Origin: Prorocentrum cordatum
Lineage: Eukaryota; Sar; Dinophyceae; Prorocentrales; Prorocentraceae
Length of the DNA: 64,000 nucleotides
NCBI GenBank assembly: GCA_963575745.1
Contig: CAUYUJ010014594.1
Coordinates: 28,501 to 92,500 of the forward strand
Direction of reading: 5' to 3'
In this document: positions 23,810 to 32,749 of the stretch, piece after piece
How the letters are laid out: every line of letters begins with the position of its first letter
How positions within the stretch are numbered: position 1 is the stretch's first letter
Translations under genes and position numbers: made by a program
Notes under the pieces: generated by a model
Database searches by the model: none
What the model was told of the DNA's origin: nothing
The model's input: only the letters and a program-made list of their open reading frames with translations

Positions 23810-24520
23810 GCAAAAAATACCCCCCGGAACCCCTGCAAGGTCCCGGCAGACGCGGATCAGAGGTGGTTTTGCTCCAGGTGGCGGTTTTCGGGGCCCTCCA
23901 GATCGCCCCAGAAGCGGCCCCAAAAGACCTCAAGGCAGCTCCAAAAGGGCCCACGAATCGGAATCACGGCCCAAGAGCACTCCAAGACGCCCAAGATGGC
24001 AAGCCGGCCCACGAGGCCCCAAATAAGCCCAGAGAGCGCTCCAAGAGGACCCCAAAGAGGGCCCAAAGAAGCAACAGTTATTGATTGTCTTTGTGTTTTT
24101 CTGTGTTTTTCGCGTTCTTGCGTTTCTGGGCTTCCGACGCTGGAATATGGCCCCAGATGCCCACAAGACCGCCCCAAAACGGCCCGAGAGGCCCCCAAGA
24201 GGGCCCCAAGACGGTCCAAGAGGGCCCCAGAACGGCCCCAGAGGCGCCCAAGAGGGCCCCCAGACGGCCCCATGAGGGGCTCAAGAGGGGAAACACGAAC
24301 CACCGATTCGAACCTTCCGCCACAAGAGGCCCCCAGGAGACCCCAAGAGGCCCCCAAGAGAGCCCAGGAGGCCCCCTGGATGCCCCACGATGCCCCCAAC
24401 AGACTCAAAAAGAAACTCCAACAGGCCCCCAAATGGCCCCCAAGAGGCCCCAAGAGGCCACGAACGCACAGGCGAACTCCTGCGATGGTACAATACTGGC
24501 CGGCGGCATGAGCGAAGCGA
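23810..24520 (+). mobile_element. CCAAGAGG-type non-coding element, copy B
   Basis: Left end AAAAAATACCCCCCGGAACC, then GGTCCCGGCAGACGCGGATC and AGAGGTGGTTTTGCTCC, near-identical in layout to 31955-32010. The body is degenerate GGCCCCAAGAGG units. A T-rich island at 24080-24140 ends GGGCTTCCGACGCTGG (compare 32208-32262 and 32979-33037). A second landmark GGGGAAACACGAACCACCGA lies at 24287. Right end: CACGAACGCACAGGCGAAC, GCGATGGTACAATACTGGCC, GGCGGCATGAGCGAAGCGAT. This is one of the two most complete copies, about 0.7 kb. No coding capacity. Confidence 0.7.
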
Positions 24521-24605
24521 TTAAGGATGTGCGGTGTGAGCTGTGCGGTGTAAGCTTTGTGGTGTGAGCTGTGTGGTGAAAGCTATGTCGCGTCAGCTCA
24601 GAGCA
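24521..24605. repeat. GTGTGAGCTGTGCGGT short repeat
   Basis: Four to five degenerate copies of a roughly 16-bp GTG(T/C)(G/A)AGCTGTG(C/T)GGT unit directly after the right end of copy B. It resembles in style the GTGCAAT arrays of the composite repeat and the GTGTAAGCCATGTGATG block at 22510. Confidence 0.55.
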
Positions 24606-24867
24606 CGGGGCGCCCAAGAAGCGCCCACGAGGCGGCACGGGCGGCAACGTGGCGCAACCTCGGCCTACCCCCCCCAGCGCTCGGGGCGCCCAACGAGGCG
24701 CCCATGAAGCGGCACGGGTCGCAGCGTGGCGAAAACACTGAATACAATCAGGTGTCCAGGCGCGGCGGGGGGTACGCCACGCGTCCAGGCGCGCCACCAA
24801 CAACAGCTGCGGTCATAAGCGCCGATAACGAAGCAACCGACCATGAGACACTTGAATATGGTGAACA
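24606..24867. other. No gene seen
   Basis: GGCGCCCA-containing GC-rich DNA. No domain or clear tandem repeat. Confidence 0.35.
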
Positions 24868-25203
24868 TCACCGCGAACCAAATCGCGAGGCCCCAGCTTG
24901 CCTCCACACCCGCAGGTGGCGTTGGTAACTGAGGTCGGCGGGGCCTTCGGCCTCACCAGCGCCACATAACACGCAGGGCACGTAGGGCTGGCGGGGCTCG
25001 CTGGCAGCGGCGGCGGAGCCGATTGGAGTTGGCGCCGGAGGAGGCGGCCGAAAGAGAAGCCACCAGGTAGAGAGGGAGATCACCACCGCCAGAAACAGTG
25101 TTCTCCCAGTGGTTTTGCCAACGGCCCCAAACAAAATATGTTCAAATCGCTGCGCCCAATGGCACCCACATGTGTACACATGTGTGAAGACGCTTGGTAT
25201 CAC
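24868..25203 (-). CDS. Hypothetical single-pass membrane protein fragment
   Basis: Minus-strand frame of 111 codons from ATG at 25203. It has a hydrophobic segment (TLFLAVVISLSTWWLLF, about residues 35-51), then a Pro-rich stretch PPPPAPTPIG, then VPCVLCGAGE. This hydrophobic/Pro/CxxC order recalls, loosely, the N-terminal module of the retroelement at 58.8-59.2 kb, but similarity was not demonstrated. It lies 280 nt downstream, on the same strand, of the spliced-leader relic ORF, so it could be a later part of the same inserted transcript. No family was recognised. Confidence 0.35.
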   Translation of the reverse strand: MIPSVFTHVYTCGCHWAQRFEHILFGAVGKTTGRTLFLAVVISLSTWWLLFRPPPPAPTPIGSAAAASEPRQPYVPCVLCGAGEAEGPADLSYQRHLRVWRQAGASRFGSR

Positions 25204-25482
25204 AAAGGACCCGAGCCTGCCAGGCCTTCAAGCATCCTCCCAGCTCCATTCACCTTGCCTCTGGTGCGCAGCGCCCTCCAAGCCGCGCAATACACGCCTA
25301 AGTTGGCCACCGATGGCGAAGCCTCTCCAACGAGCCTTCCGAGGCACCCTTCATGCTGAACAGCACTAATCTCGCGGCTGCGCACGCGACCCCTTGTCCG
25401 CAGCCAGGGAGCACCCCAGCTCAGTGATGAAAGCCTCCTGCCACATGGGATAGCTGGCTACCAATCAACAAGCCATCCACCT

Positions 25483-25650
25483 TCAGGACAGGACCATGCC
25501 AATGTCACACAAGCATGCGTCGTCCATGCAATAATCAAAATCCGCACCTGTAGCCGCGGAAGCCCCATCGTAGAACCCAGGAATCGGAAACTCTAATGCA
25601 ATTTGCTGCCATCCGCGACACCCGATATCGTACAACACGGGAACGCGCAT
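25483..25650 (-). CDS. 55-codon ORF directly behind spliced-leader relic
   Basis: Starts at the first ATG after the leader relic, 10 nt downstream, and runs MRVPVLYDIGCRGWQQIALE, ... ATGADFDYCMDDACLCDIGM to TGA at 25485-25483. Amino-acid use is balanced, with four Cys, unlike the CT-repeat frames next to it. No domain was recognised. Since dinoflagellate mRNAs receive the leader in trans, a leader copy in the genome marks sequence that passed through mRNA; the ORF may be the start of a processed gene whose frame is later broken. Upstream ATGs lie inside the CTC array and are not credible starts. Confidence 0.45.
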   Translation of the reverse strand: MRVPVLYDIGCRGWQQIALEFPIPGFYDGASAATGADFDYCMDDACLCDIGMVLS

Positions 25651-25660
25651 GGCGCAATGC

Positions 25661-25682
25661 CTTAATCCAAAATGGCTACGGT
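25661..25682 (-). other. Dinoflagellate spliced-leader relic
   Basis: On the minus strand the sequence begins ACCGTAGCCATTTTGG and continues ATTAAG. The dinoflagellate leader consensus begins (A/T/G)CCGTAGCCATTTTGG and continues CTCAAG, so 20 of 22 positions agree. The leader is normally present only on mature mRNA, so a genomic copy with an ATG just behind it is the expected footprint of a reverse-transcribed, reinserted message. Confidence 0.7.
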
Positions 25683-25689
25683 GCCCCTT

Positions 25690-25812
25690 GACAATCCTTC
25701 TCCTCCTCCGACGCTTCCTCCTCCTTGTTCTCCCCTTTTCTATGTCTCCCTCCTCCTCCTCCTCCTCCTCCGCCTCCTCCTCCTCCTCCTCCTCATCCTC
25801 CTCCTCCATGTC
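25690..25812. repeat. (CTC)n microsatellite
   Basis: CTCCTCCGACGCTTCCTCC start, then pure CTC/TCC runs to 25812. It lies 8 bp upstream (minus-strand sense) of the spliced-leader relic. Confidence 0.92.
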
Positions 25813-26355
25813 GCACTCCTTGACGTCACGCTGGGCACATATCAGAAGCTCGAAGTGCGCACGGTGGATCGGGTTCCTGAGCGCGACAAGAGTGAAGCGA
25901 AGAAGCGAAGAGGTGGTGGAACAGGGTAAGCGGAGGAAGAGCAGCATCGGCAGCAGGGGAAGTGGCGGGCGGTGGTGCAAAGGGGAGAAGCGGGAGGGGT
26001 AGAAGAACAGGGAAAGGACGGTGGGGGGGATGAGGGGTAGAGGGAATAGGAGGACGAAGAGGAATGAGAGGGCAGGAAGAAAGGTGGAGAAGGACGAGGA
26101 AGTGGGGAAATCATGGTAGATGGGCCTGCCGGCGAACGAGAAGGCGCTGATTAAAACCCTCGTACCAAGCAATGGGGAAAAAAGGTTGGCGCGGAGGGAC
26201 CCCCCCGGCCCGCCTCTCAATTTCAGCGAAAGGAACGAAGATTGCGGAACATGAACCATGGAGCGGTCTGTTTCCAAAAACGAGACAAATCCACGGAAGG
26301 AAGATGCGAAGGAGGATGATATCGAGGAGGCAAGGAGGGTGGTGCAGTAAACGTG
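25813..26355. other. No gene supported
   Basis: Purine-rich plus strand (25900-26130). The long minus-strand frame is Ser/Pro/Leu-rich from repeat-like DNA. Confidence 0.4.
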
Positions 26356-26359
26356 GCGC

Positions 26360-27405
26360 GATATGTGTTGCTCAATCTACGATGTGCTATATATATTTAT
26401 GTATATATATAAAGATTGTGCGATCGACGTTGTGCACTATATGCGGTGTAGTTGGTCGTGTGTAATACGTGTTGTGCGGTGTGGTGCAATATTGTTCAAA
26501 TTGAGTTGCCAATTCTACTGCTCGCGCAATCATCCCACCCACCCACCCACCCGCAACCTCGTTTGCAGAACCCTTGCGGCGGCGATTGCCATTACAGCTT
26601 GGCGCTGGCTAGCGCATCGCTGCGGCACCGATATCGCGCGCAAGCTCGCGCGCAGACCAACCAACGAGTCTGGCGCGACCGACGCGTCCGCGGTGGCGCT
26701 GACCGCTGGGGGCTTCCGCGCGGGCACTTCACTGCGAGTCGGTGACTCGGGCGGGCGCGGCATGATGGCGACATCGACACCCGCTGCCACGATGATGATT
26801 GTAGCGATGCTGGTGACGACGATGACGATGACGACGGCAAGGCCAATGACGGCGCCGATGATGATCGCGCCGATGACGATGGTGTTCACGTGTCGGCGCT
26901 GTCGGCATTGTGAAAAGAATTCCAACATGCGCGCACGGCCGTTCGAATGATTTCGGCATGCGTGCGCGAGAGGCCCGTTTGGTCGAATCTGATCGACAGC
27001 CGATGGTTGTTCAAGAATTCGACAGAGCCTGCCCGCCGACGTCCTGTTGAAAAATCATGTTGCAGAGCCTTGCGTGTGTGTTTGTACGTTGTCGGGACAC
27101 TCGAGGGTGCAATCCTTGCGGATCCTGGCAGTTGTTGACGGACTGCGGCATGCGCGCGACGACGCGCGAGTGTGCATGTCGTGTCAGCGGTTGTAAGAGG
27201 TTCTTGAACATTGGCGAATTGTGATCAACAGGTGTGCGCGCATAGTGCTTCTGCAGAGGACGAGGGGGGCGGGGCCAATATAGGCGAGCCAGGCTGGGAT
27301 CACATGGTTTCATTTTTGGAACGAACGATGGGGCAGAATCGTAAATAAATTGTGCGCTCCCGGGGGGAACCGTCAAGCCTGGCCTCGGGTGGTGGAACTT
27401 GTTGC
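26360..27405 (+). mobile_element. GTGCAA composite repeat, copy A
   Basis: Order: (1) degenerate GTGCAAT/TGTGGTGC tandem DNA at 26360-26515; (2) a C-rich landmark GCGCAATCATCCCACCCACC...CCGCAACCTCGTTTGC at 26522-26569; (3) a core with GCGGGCACTTCACTGCGAGT, GGGCGGGCGCGGCATGATGG and GAT/GAC-rich DNA to about 26930; (4) one unit of a roughly 300-bp satellite with CGGCATGCGTGCGCGAG and GCATGCGCGCGACGACGCGC; (5) a tail with GTGATCAACAGGTGTGCGCG, GCAGAGGACGAGGGGGGCGG and CGATGGGGCAGAATCGTAAA. The same order recurs at 46.2-47.9 and 47.9-49.4 kb. The core is open on both strands. Mobility is inferred from dispersed copies. Confidence 0.65.
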
Positions 27406-27424
27406 GTTACTGAAAAGAAACGGT

Positions 27425-27610
27425 GTTGAGGAACCTGCGTGGTGAGACACACGTGGTGCAATGTATGCGGTGCGAACTATATGGCGCAGTCTGCGTCGTG
27501 CATTCTACGTGGCGTGCTATAGCTAGTGCGATCTACGTTGCAGAAAATATGCGTCGCGATCTATGTTGCGCCATGTGCGTCGCGCAGTCAGTTTGCACAA
27601 GGCAAACCAG
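27425..27610. repeat. GTGCAA-type degenerate tandem block
   Basis: Repeated GTGGTGCAATGTATGC, CGTCGTGCATTCTACG and similar 18-20 bp units. It lies directly behind copy A and looks like the start of a further composite copy that is otherwise missing. Confidence 0.55.
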
Positions 27611-28270
27611 ATGTTGCAATCAGTGTTTTGCCTATCTCACGTCAAGTTAGGCAAACATTATTTGGTTATTCTGCCTGTTGATCTTCATCTTCTTGTAGCT
27701 CACGAGAAGCTAACCTCCCACTATGAATTGGCGAGTACATGAGGGTAGGTCCGTCAAGCGGAATTACTACAAGCAAAGACGCAGTGCGAATGCGCGCGTG
27801 CTCGTGGACCGCCCGCCCAGCTGGCCGGCGCGCGTTTTCGCCCCCTGCAACTGTACGCCTTTGCGGAGACAGCCCTTCCGCATGACCTGTGGACTACCAG
27901 CGATGTGCAAAGGAAAGGAGTGGAGGGCAGCAGAAAAAGGCGAGGAGAACGTTAGTAACAACTCCGCCCGCGGCCTCCCAGCGCGGCATCGCCGCGCCAG
28001 GGCGGACGTCAGCACATTGGCTAACGCCCCAAGCAAAAGAGGCGGGACATGCCGAATAGCCTTCAGCAAGTCCCGGAAGCGTCGGACAGCCTTCACCCCT
28101 TCACCCATACTGGGTCACTTTGGGCCCTCCACCGGGCCAACCCCAAAAAGCTTTTACGGCGCAGGCGGCAGGGAAGGGGGCGCTCCTGTCGCCGCTCTGT
28201 CGGACAAGTCGAGGGCACCCCCGACACGCCCCGCCCCAAAATATAGCATTAGGAGGCGCATGCCGCCCAG
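27611..28270. other. Possible coding scrap, unassigned
   Basis: A minus-strand frame at 28108-27940 reads VKAVRRFRDLLKAIRHVPPL and LLGALANVLTSALARRCRAG, a plausible helical segment. An overlapping plus-strand frame of 203 codons is Arg/Pro-rich. Neither is recognised. Confidence 0.25.
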
Positions 28271-28273
28271 CCA

Positions 28274-28695
28274 TCAACTCATAAAGCTACCAACCCGTCG
28301 ACGGCCTCGGCGCGCCTGCGGTTCATATCCATGAGCTGCAGTGGCCGGGTCAGACCGAAACATCGTCTCAGCCGTTCGCCCGCGCCTACCGCCTGAACGA
28401 TAGTCCTTCCACCGCTGGCCGCCGTCGCGACCAGCATCCCGACCCGGATCGCCAAGCGGAGCCTGCCAACCAGCCCAGCTCGAAGAAGACGACCAGAATG
28501 TCCAGCGACCAGTTGGGTCGGCACGCCAGTGGGCTTGCGAAGACGCCGCTTCGCCCTGCCACCGCTGGCCGCAGTCGCGATGCCATGGCGCAGAGGACTC
28601 CGTCGCGGCCAAATCGTCGACCAGCGATTTTGACACGGGCGGCGTGGGCGTCAGCCTCGGAGTGATGCTACCGGCCCGATCCTTTTTTGACGGCA
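28274..28695 (-). pseudogene. Unassigned frame-broken coding fragment
   Basis: Minus strand: an ATG near 28694 opens MPSKKDRAGSITPRLTPTPP and SKSLVDDLAATESSAPW. The natural-looking continuation then switches frame to GLVGRLRLAIRVGMLVATAA, SGGRTIVQAVGAGERLRRCF and RRRAEAVDGLVAL before a stop. The second part suggests helical, partly hydrophobic structure. No family was recognised. Confidence 0.3.
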
Positions 28696-28934
28696 TGTTC
28701 CGCGCTGACCTCGGCTGTACCCGCTGACATGGGGGCGCGTCGGGAGATTTGTTTATCGCGAGAGGGCCGCTCTGCCAGAACGCACGCAGTGGCGCGCGCT
28801 GCTCCAGCCCCCACATTATAGGCCCCCACGCACGAAGGCGCACGGTGGAAGCCTGGCCAGGAGGGTCATAGCTGGCGCTGCGCTTCTGAGAGCGCGACGC
28901 CTCGCCGCCGCGCTCGATGGCCCTCGCCCTCGCA

Positions 28935-28947
28935 TATTCATATATAT

Positions 28948-28998
<51 letters not shown>

Positions 28999-29011
28999 TA
29001 CATACATATAT
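28935..29011. repeat. (TA)n microsatellite
   Basis: TATATATA tract interrupted by AATA, within otherwise GC-rich DNA. It lies just left of the tripled ~318-bp unit. Confidence 0.95.
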
Positions 29012-29074
29012 GGGAGTTCCGGGCCCCGGGCGCTGGGCCGGAACCTCCTTTGTATATGGGTACCGGCCCCCTCC

Positions 29075-29940
29075 CGGGACGACCCTCCAGCGGCCCCCGC
29101 GCGTTCTAGTCCGCCCAAGAAGGCTCCAACAGCGCCGAGAGAACCCCAGGATCGCTCCAAGACCGCCAAAGATCGCTTCCAAAAGGGCCAAGAGGTCCTC
29201 ACGCCGCCCCAAGAGGCCGCCCCAAGAGGCCCCCCGAGAGTGCCCCGGGAGACCAAAATGGCTCCATGCCCTTCGTAAAACGTACGTTTTTAGGATATCA
29301 GCTCCCGTGGACATCGGAGCGGTCAAAAAGCCCCTTTAGGCGCCCGAGGACGCCCCAGGACGGCTGAGACAGCCCCAAGACGGCCCAGGAGGGCCTCCCG
29401 GGACGCTCCTCTGGCGGCCCCCGGGCCTCCCAGTCCGTTCAAGATGGCCCAAGAGACTTCCTGGTCGCCCCGAGAAAGCCCCAGGAGCGCTCCGATACGG
29501 CCCAAGATGGCTTCCAGAAGGGCCACGAGGCCCTCAAGACGCCCCAATAAGGCTCCAAGAGGCCCTCCAAGAGAGCCCCGGGAAACAAAACTGGCCCCAT
29601 TCCTTTCGTAAAACATATAATTTTAGAAGAGTCCCCAAAAGGCCCGAAGAGGCGCCCCAGAACGCCCCAACGCGGTCTAGGACAGCCCAGAGACGGCCTA
29701 GGAGAGCCTCCTGGGATACTCTTCCGGCGGCCCCCGGGCTTCCCAGTCCGCCCCAGAGTGCCGAAGAGGCCTCCGAGACGCCCCGAAAGAACTCCAGGAG
29801 CGCTCCAGGACGGCCAACGCTGTCTTCCAGAAGGGCCAAGAGACCCCAAGACGCCCCAAGAAAGCTCCCAGAGGCCACCCAAAAGAACCCCGGGAGACCA
29901 AGCTGGGCCCGTTCCCTTCGTAAAACGTATGTATACGTGT
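29075..29940 (+). repeat. Three tandem ~318-bp units
   Basis: Unit starts at about 29075, 29398 and 29712 (GGGACG/GGATAC-CTC...CGGCGGCCCCCG), spaced 323 and 314 bp. Each unit runs through TTCCAGTCCG(C/T), a body of CCAAGAGG-type words, a (G/A)GGAGCGCTCC palindrome-like word and CCGGGAGACCAA, and ends CCCTTCGTAAAACGTA. The ends are better conserved than the CCAAGAGG bodies. Confidence 0.8.
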
Positions 29941-29951
29941 ATACACATATT

Positions 29952-29985
29952 CGCCGGCCCAACGGGCCAGAGGCGTGCTAAGATC
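29952..29985 (+). repeat. Shared terminal motif (GCTAAGATCTCC), copy 2
   Basis: CGCCGGCCCAACGGGCCAGA, GGCGTGCTAAGATCTCC, matching 22549-22592. Here it closes the block of tripled ~318-bp units, so the motif probably marks the right end of that element family. Confidence 0.55.
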
Positions 29986-30000
29986 TCCGGTAACTGCTAA

Positions 30001-30310
30001 ATTATCCTGGCGAAGGACCCAACCATATGCAGTTGTGAATGCCGCAATTGTGAATGCCATCTTCGCCTGCGCTCCCTATGTGGCCACGGCTTCCCGCCGG
30101 AGCCCGACATGCTCAGGGACACGTTCGTGGCCGTCTTCGCGGGCGCCGACGACGACAAGGACGGCGTCCCTCTCACCGAGGAGCAGAAGCAGGAGAAGGC
30201 CTTGAGAGCCATGAGGGAGGAGGTGGCGTTGCACGTCGACAAGGCGGAGTACGACGCCCATGCGCGGTTGTTGAAGCAGCGCAACTATGGGGCCACGATC
30301 CTCGTGAGGG
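30001..30310 (+). CDS. Cys-rich/acidic exon-like fragment, unassigned
   Basis: The plus frame reads KDPTICSCECRNCECHLRLR, SLCGHGFPPEPDMLRDTFVA, VFAGADDDKDGVPLTEEQKQ, EKALRAMREEVALHVDKAEY. A CxCxCxxCxC knot with CGHGF could bind metal; an Asp-rich loop and a charged helix follow. Composition is natural and the frame is stop-free from about 30001. The last sensible residues (RNYGATILV) pass straight into the 89-bp satellite, which begins with the same nucleotides. No family was recognised. It may be one exon with the satellite in the following intron, or an exon tail that was amplified. Confidence 0.5.
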
Positions 30311-31805
30311 ATGTGCCGCTATGGCCCGGGGCCGCCATGCGAACCCTGCCACTGGCGCCTTCGGTGGAGCTCCAGTGGGGCCACGGTCCTCGTGAGCCGA
30401 AATGGCCCGAGGCCGCCATGCGAACCCTGCCACTGGGGCCTTCGGTGGAGCTCCCCATAGGGCCACGATCCTCGTGAGGGGTGTGCCGAAATGGCCCGAG
30501 GCCGCCATGCGAACCCTGCCACTGGCGCCTTCGGTGGAGCTCCCTATGGGGCCACGATCCTCGTGAGGGGTGTGCCGAAATGGCCCGAGGCCGCCATGCG
30601 AACCCTGCCACTGGCGCCTTCGGTGGAGCTCCCTATGGGGCCACGATCCTCGTGAGGGGTGTGCCGAAATGGCCCGAGGCCGCCATGCGAACCCTGCCAC
30701 TGGGGGCCTTCGGTGGAGCTCCCTATGGGGCCACAATCCTCGAGAGGGGTGTGCCGAAATGGCCCGAGGCCGCCATGCGAACCCTGCCACTGGCGCCTTC
30801 AGTGGAGCTCCCTATGGGGCCACGATCCTCGTGAGGGGTGTGCCGAAATGGCCCGAGGCCGCCATGCGAACCCTGCCACTGGGGCCTTCGGTGGAGCTCC
30901 CTATGGGGCCACGATCCTCGTGAGGGGTGTGCCGAAATGGCCCGAGGCCGCCATGCGAACCCTGCCACTGGCGCCTTCGGTGGAGCTCCCTATGGGGCCA
31001 CGATCCTCGTGAGGGGTGTGCCGAAATGGCCCGAGGCCGCCATGCGAACCCTGCCACTGGGCCTTCGGTGGAGCTCCCTATGGGGCCACGATCCTCGTGA
31101 GGGGTGTGCCGAAATGGCCCGAGGCCGCCATGCGAACCCTGCCACTGGCGCCTTCGGTGGAGCTCCCTATGGGGCCACGATCCTCGTGAGGGGTGTGCCG
31201 AAATGGCCCGAGGCCGCCATGCGAACCCTGCCACTGGCGCCTTCAGTGGAGCTCCCTATGGGGCCACGATCCTGATGAGGGGTGTGCCGAAATGGCCCGA
31301 GGCCGCCATGCGAACCCTGCCACTGGCGCCTTCGGTGGAGCTCCCTATGGGGCCACGATCCTCGTGAGGGGTGTGCCGAAATGGCCCGAGGCCGCCATGC
31401 GAACCCTGCCATTGGGGGCCTTCGGTGGAGCTCCCTATGGGGCCACGATCCTCGTGAGGGGTGTGCCGAAATGGCCCGAGGCCGCCATGCGAACCCTGCC
31501 ACTGGCGCCTTCGGTGGGCTCCCTATGGGGCCACGATCCTCGTGAGGGGTGTGCCGAAATGGCCCGAGGCCGCCATGCGAACCCTGCCACTGCAGCCTTC
31601 GGTGGAGCTCCCTATGGGGCCACGATCCTCGTGAGGGGTGTGCCGAAATGGCCCGAGGCCGCCATGCGAACCCTGCCACTGGAGCCTTCGGTGGAGCTCC
31701 CTATGGGGCCACGATCTTCGTGAGGGGTGTGCCGAAATGGCCCGAGGCCGCCATGCGAACCCTGCCAGTGGGGCCTTCGGTGGAGCTCCCTATGGGGCCA
31801 CGAAG
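30285..31805 (+). repeat. 89-bp tandem satellite, about 17 copies
   Basis: The unit starts GGGGCCACGATCCTCGTGAG, continues GGTGTGCCGAAATGGCCCGA and GGCCGCCATGCGAACCCTGC, and ends CTTCGGTGGAGCTCCCTAT. Copies at 30481, 30570, 30659, 31104, 31193 and 31282 are exactly 89 bp or multiples apart; a few units lose or gain 1-2 bp (for example near 30700, 31060 and 31510). The first units (30285-30470) are the most diverged and include RDVPLWPGAAMRT-coding sequence continuous with the upstream exon. Since 89 is not a multiple of three, the frame rotates each unit and one of the three frames carries TGA, so translations cannot span more than a few units. Confidence 0.95.
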
Positions 31806-31930
31806 CGGTGGGTGAAACGCAGGGATGAAGAGGAGGAAGGGGGCAGCGGGAGGAGTGGACGCGGGGCGCTGTCTCTTCAAAACGAGGACCCAACACCACA
31901 GGATGGTTGGGAATAATACTTCTACTTCGC
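31806..31930. other. Junction DNA, no gene
   Basis: Links the 89-bp array to the next CCAAGAGG-type element. No feature seen. Confidence 0.4.
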
Positions 31931-31934
31931 GCGC

Positions 31935-32622
31935 GCGGGGCGGCCCCTGGGGGTCCCCGGACGAAAAGTACCCCGGGCGATCCCCGGCAGACTCGGGTCA
32001 GAGATGGTTTTCCTCCTGGGCGCCGCCCCCGTGGCCCTCCAGAGAGCCCCAAGAAGGGCCACGAGGCCGCCAAGAGCCCTCCAAGATGGTTCAAGAGTGC
32101 TCCGAGATGCCACACGATCGTTCCAAGACGCCCAAGATGGCCCCCAGACGCCCCAAGAGGCCTCCAAGAGCACTCCCCAGAGGGCCCCAAGAGGCAAAAT
32201 TCATTACGTTTCCTTAGGTTTGGGGCAGATTTTGGCGTGTCCATCTTTCCGGCTTCCCGACGCCCCACGACGGCCCAAGAGGCCCCCAAGATCGCCCAAA
32301 GAGGGCCCAAGAAGCTCCCAAGAAGGCCCCAGGATGGCCCAAGAGGGCTCCAAGACGGCCCCAGAGGCATTGAAGACGGCCCAAGAGGGGCCCAAGAGGG
32401 CCCCAAGCGATGTTCCAAAGGGGGAACACAAAACAAAACTTCGAGCCCTCGGCCTTAAGAAGCCCCCAGGAGGCCTCAAGAGGCCCCGGAGAGGCCCCAA
32501 AAGCCCCCAAGAGGCCCTCAGGAGGCCCCCAAGCGACGATGAAGAGGCCCCCCAGCGGCCCCAAGAGGCTCAGTCATGCGAAATGGGCCGGCGGAATGAG
32601 CGAAGCGATTCAATAATTTCAC
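31935..32622 (+). mobile_element. CCAAGAGG-type non-coding element, copy C
   Basis: Left end GGGGTCCCCGGACGAAAAGT, ACCCCGGGCGATCCCCGGCA, GACTCGGGTCAGAGATGGTT, matching 23814-23875. The body is GGCCCCAAGAGG units. An internal T-rich landmark at 32205-32262 reads TACGTTTCCTTAGGTTTGGG ... CCGGCTTCCCGACGCC. A second landmark GGGGGAACACAAAACAAAAC, TTCGAGCCCTCGGCCTTAAG lies at 32418. Right end ATGGGCCGGCGGAATGAGCG, AAGCGATTCAATAA. Size about 690 bp, the same as copy B. No coding capacity. Confidence 0.7.
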
Positions 32623-32625
32623 ATC

Positions 32626-32684
32626 TATAGGTATGTATGTGTGTATGTATGTGTGTATGTATGTGTATATATGTTTGTATTTAT

Positions 32685-32729
<45 letters not shown>

Positions 32730-32745
32730 CACACACATACCCCTG
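32626..32745. repeat. (TATG)n/(TA)n microsatellite
   Basis: GTATGTATGTGTG array, then TATATATA and TATACATACACA. It sits exactly at the right end of copy C. Confidence 0.95.
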
Positions 32746-32749
32746 GACC

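Noticed and set aside
26530-26928. Minus-strand 132-codon frame with an apparent transmembrane helix in the composite core
   Set aside because: The hydrophobic run (Val/Ile) is what GAC/GAT repeats translate to on the minus strand, so a membrane protein should not be inferred from it alone.
29255-29275. Possible second spliced-leader match (CCAAAATGGCTCC)
   Set aside because: Only 11 nt agree with the leader core, and the other two tandem units have CAAAACTGGCC and CCAAGCTGGGC at this place, so it is a repeat variant.
30285-31805. CRISPR-like regularly spaced repeats
   Set aside because: Units are contiguous 89-bp tandem copies with no unique spacers, in a eukaryotic context.
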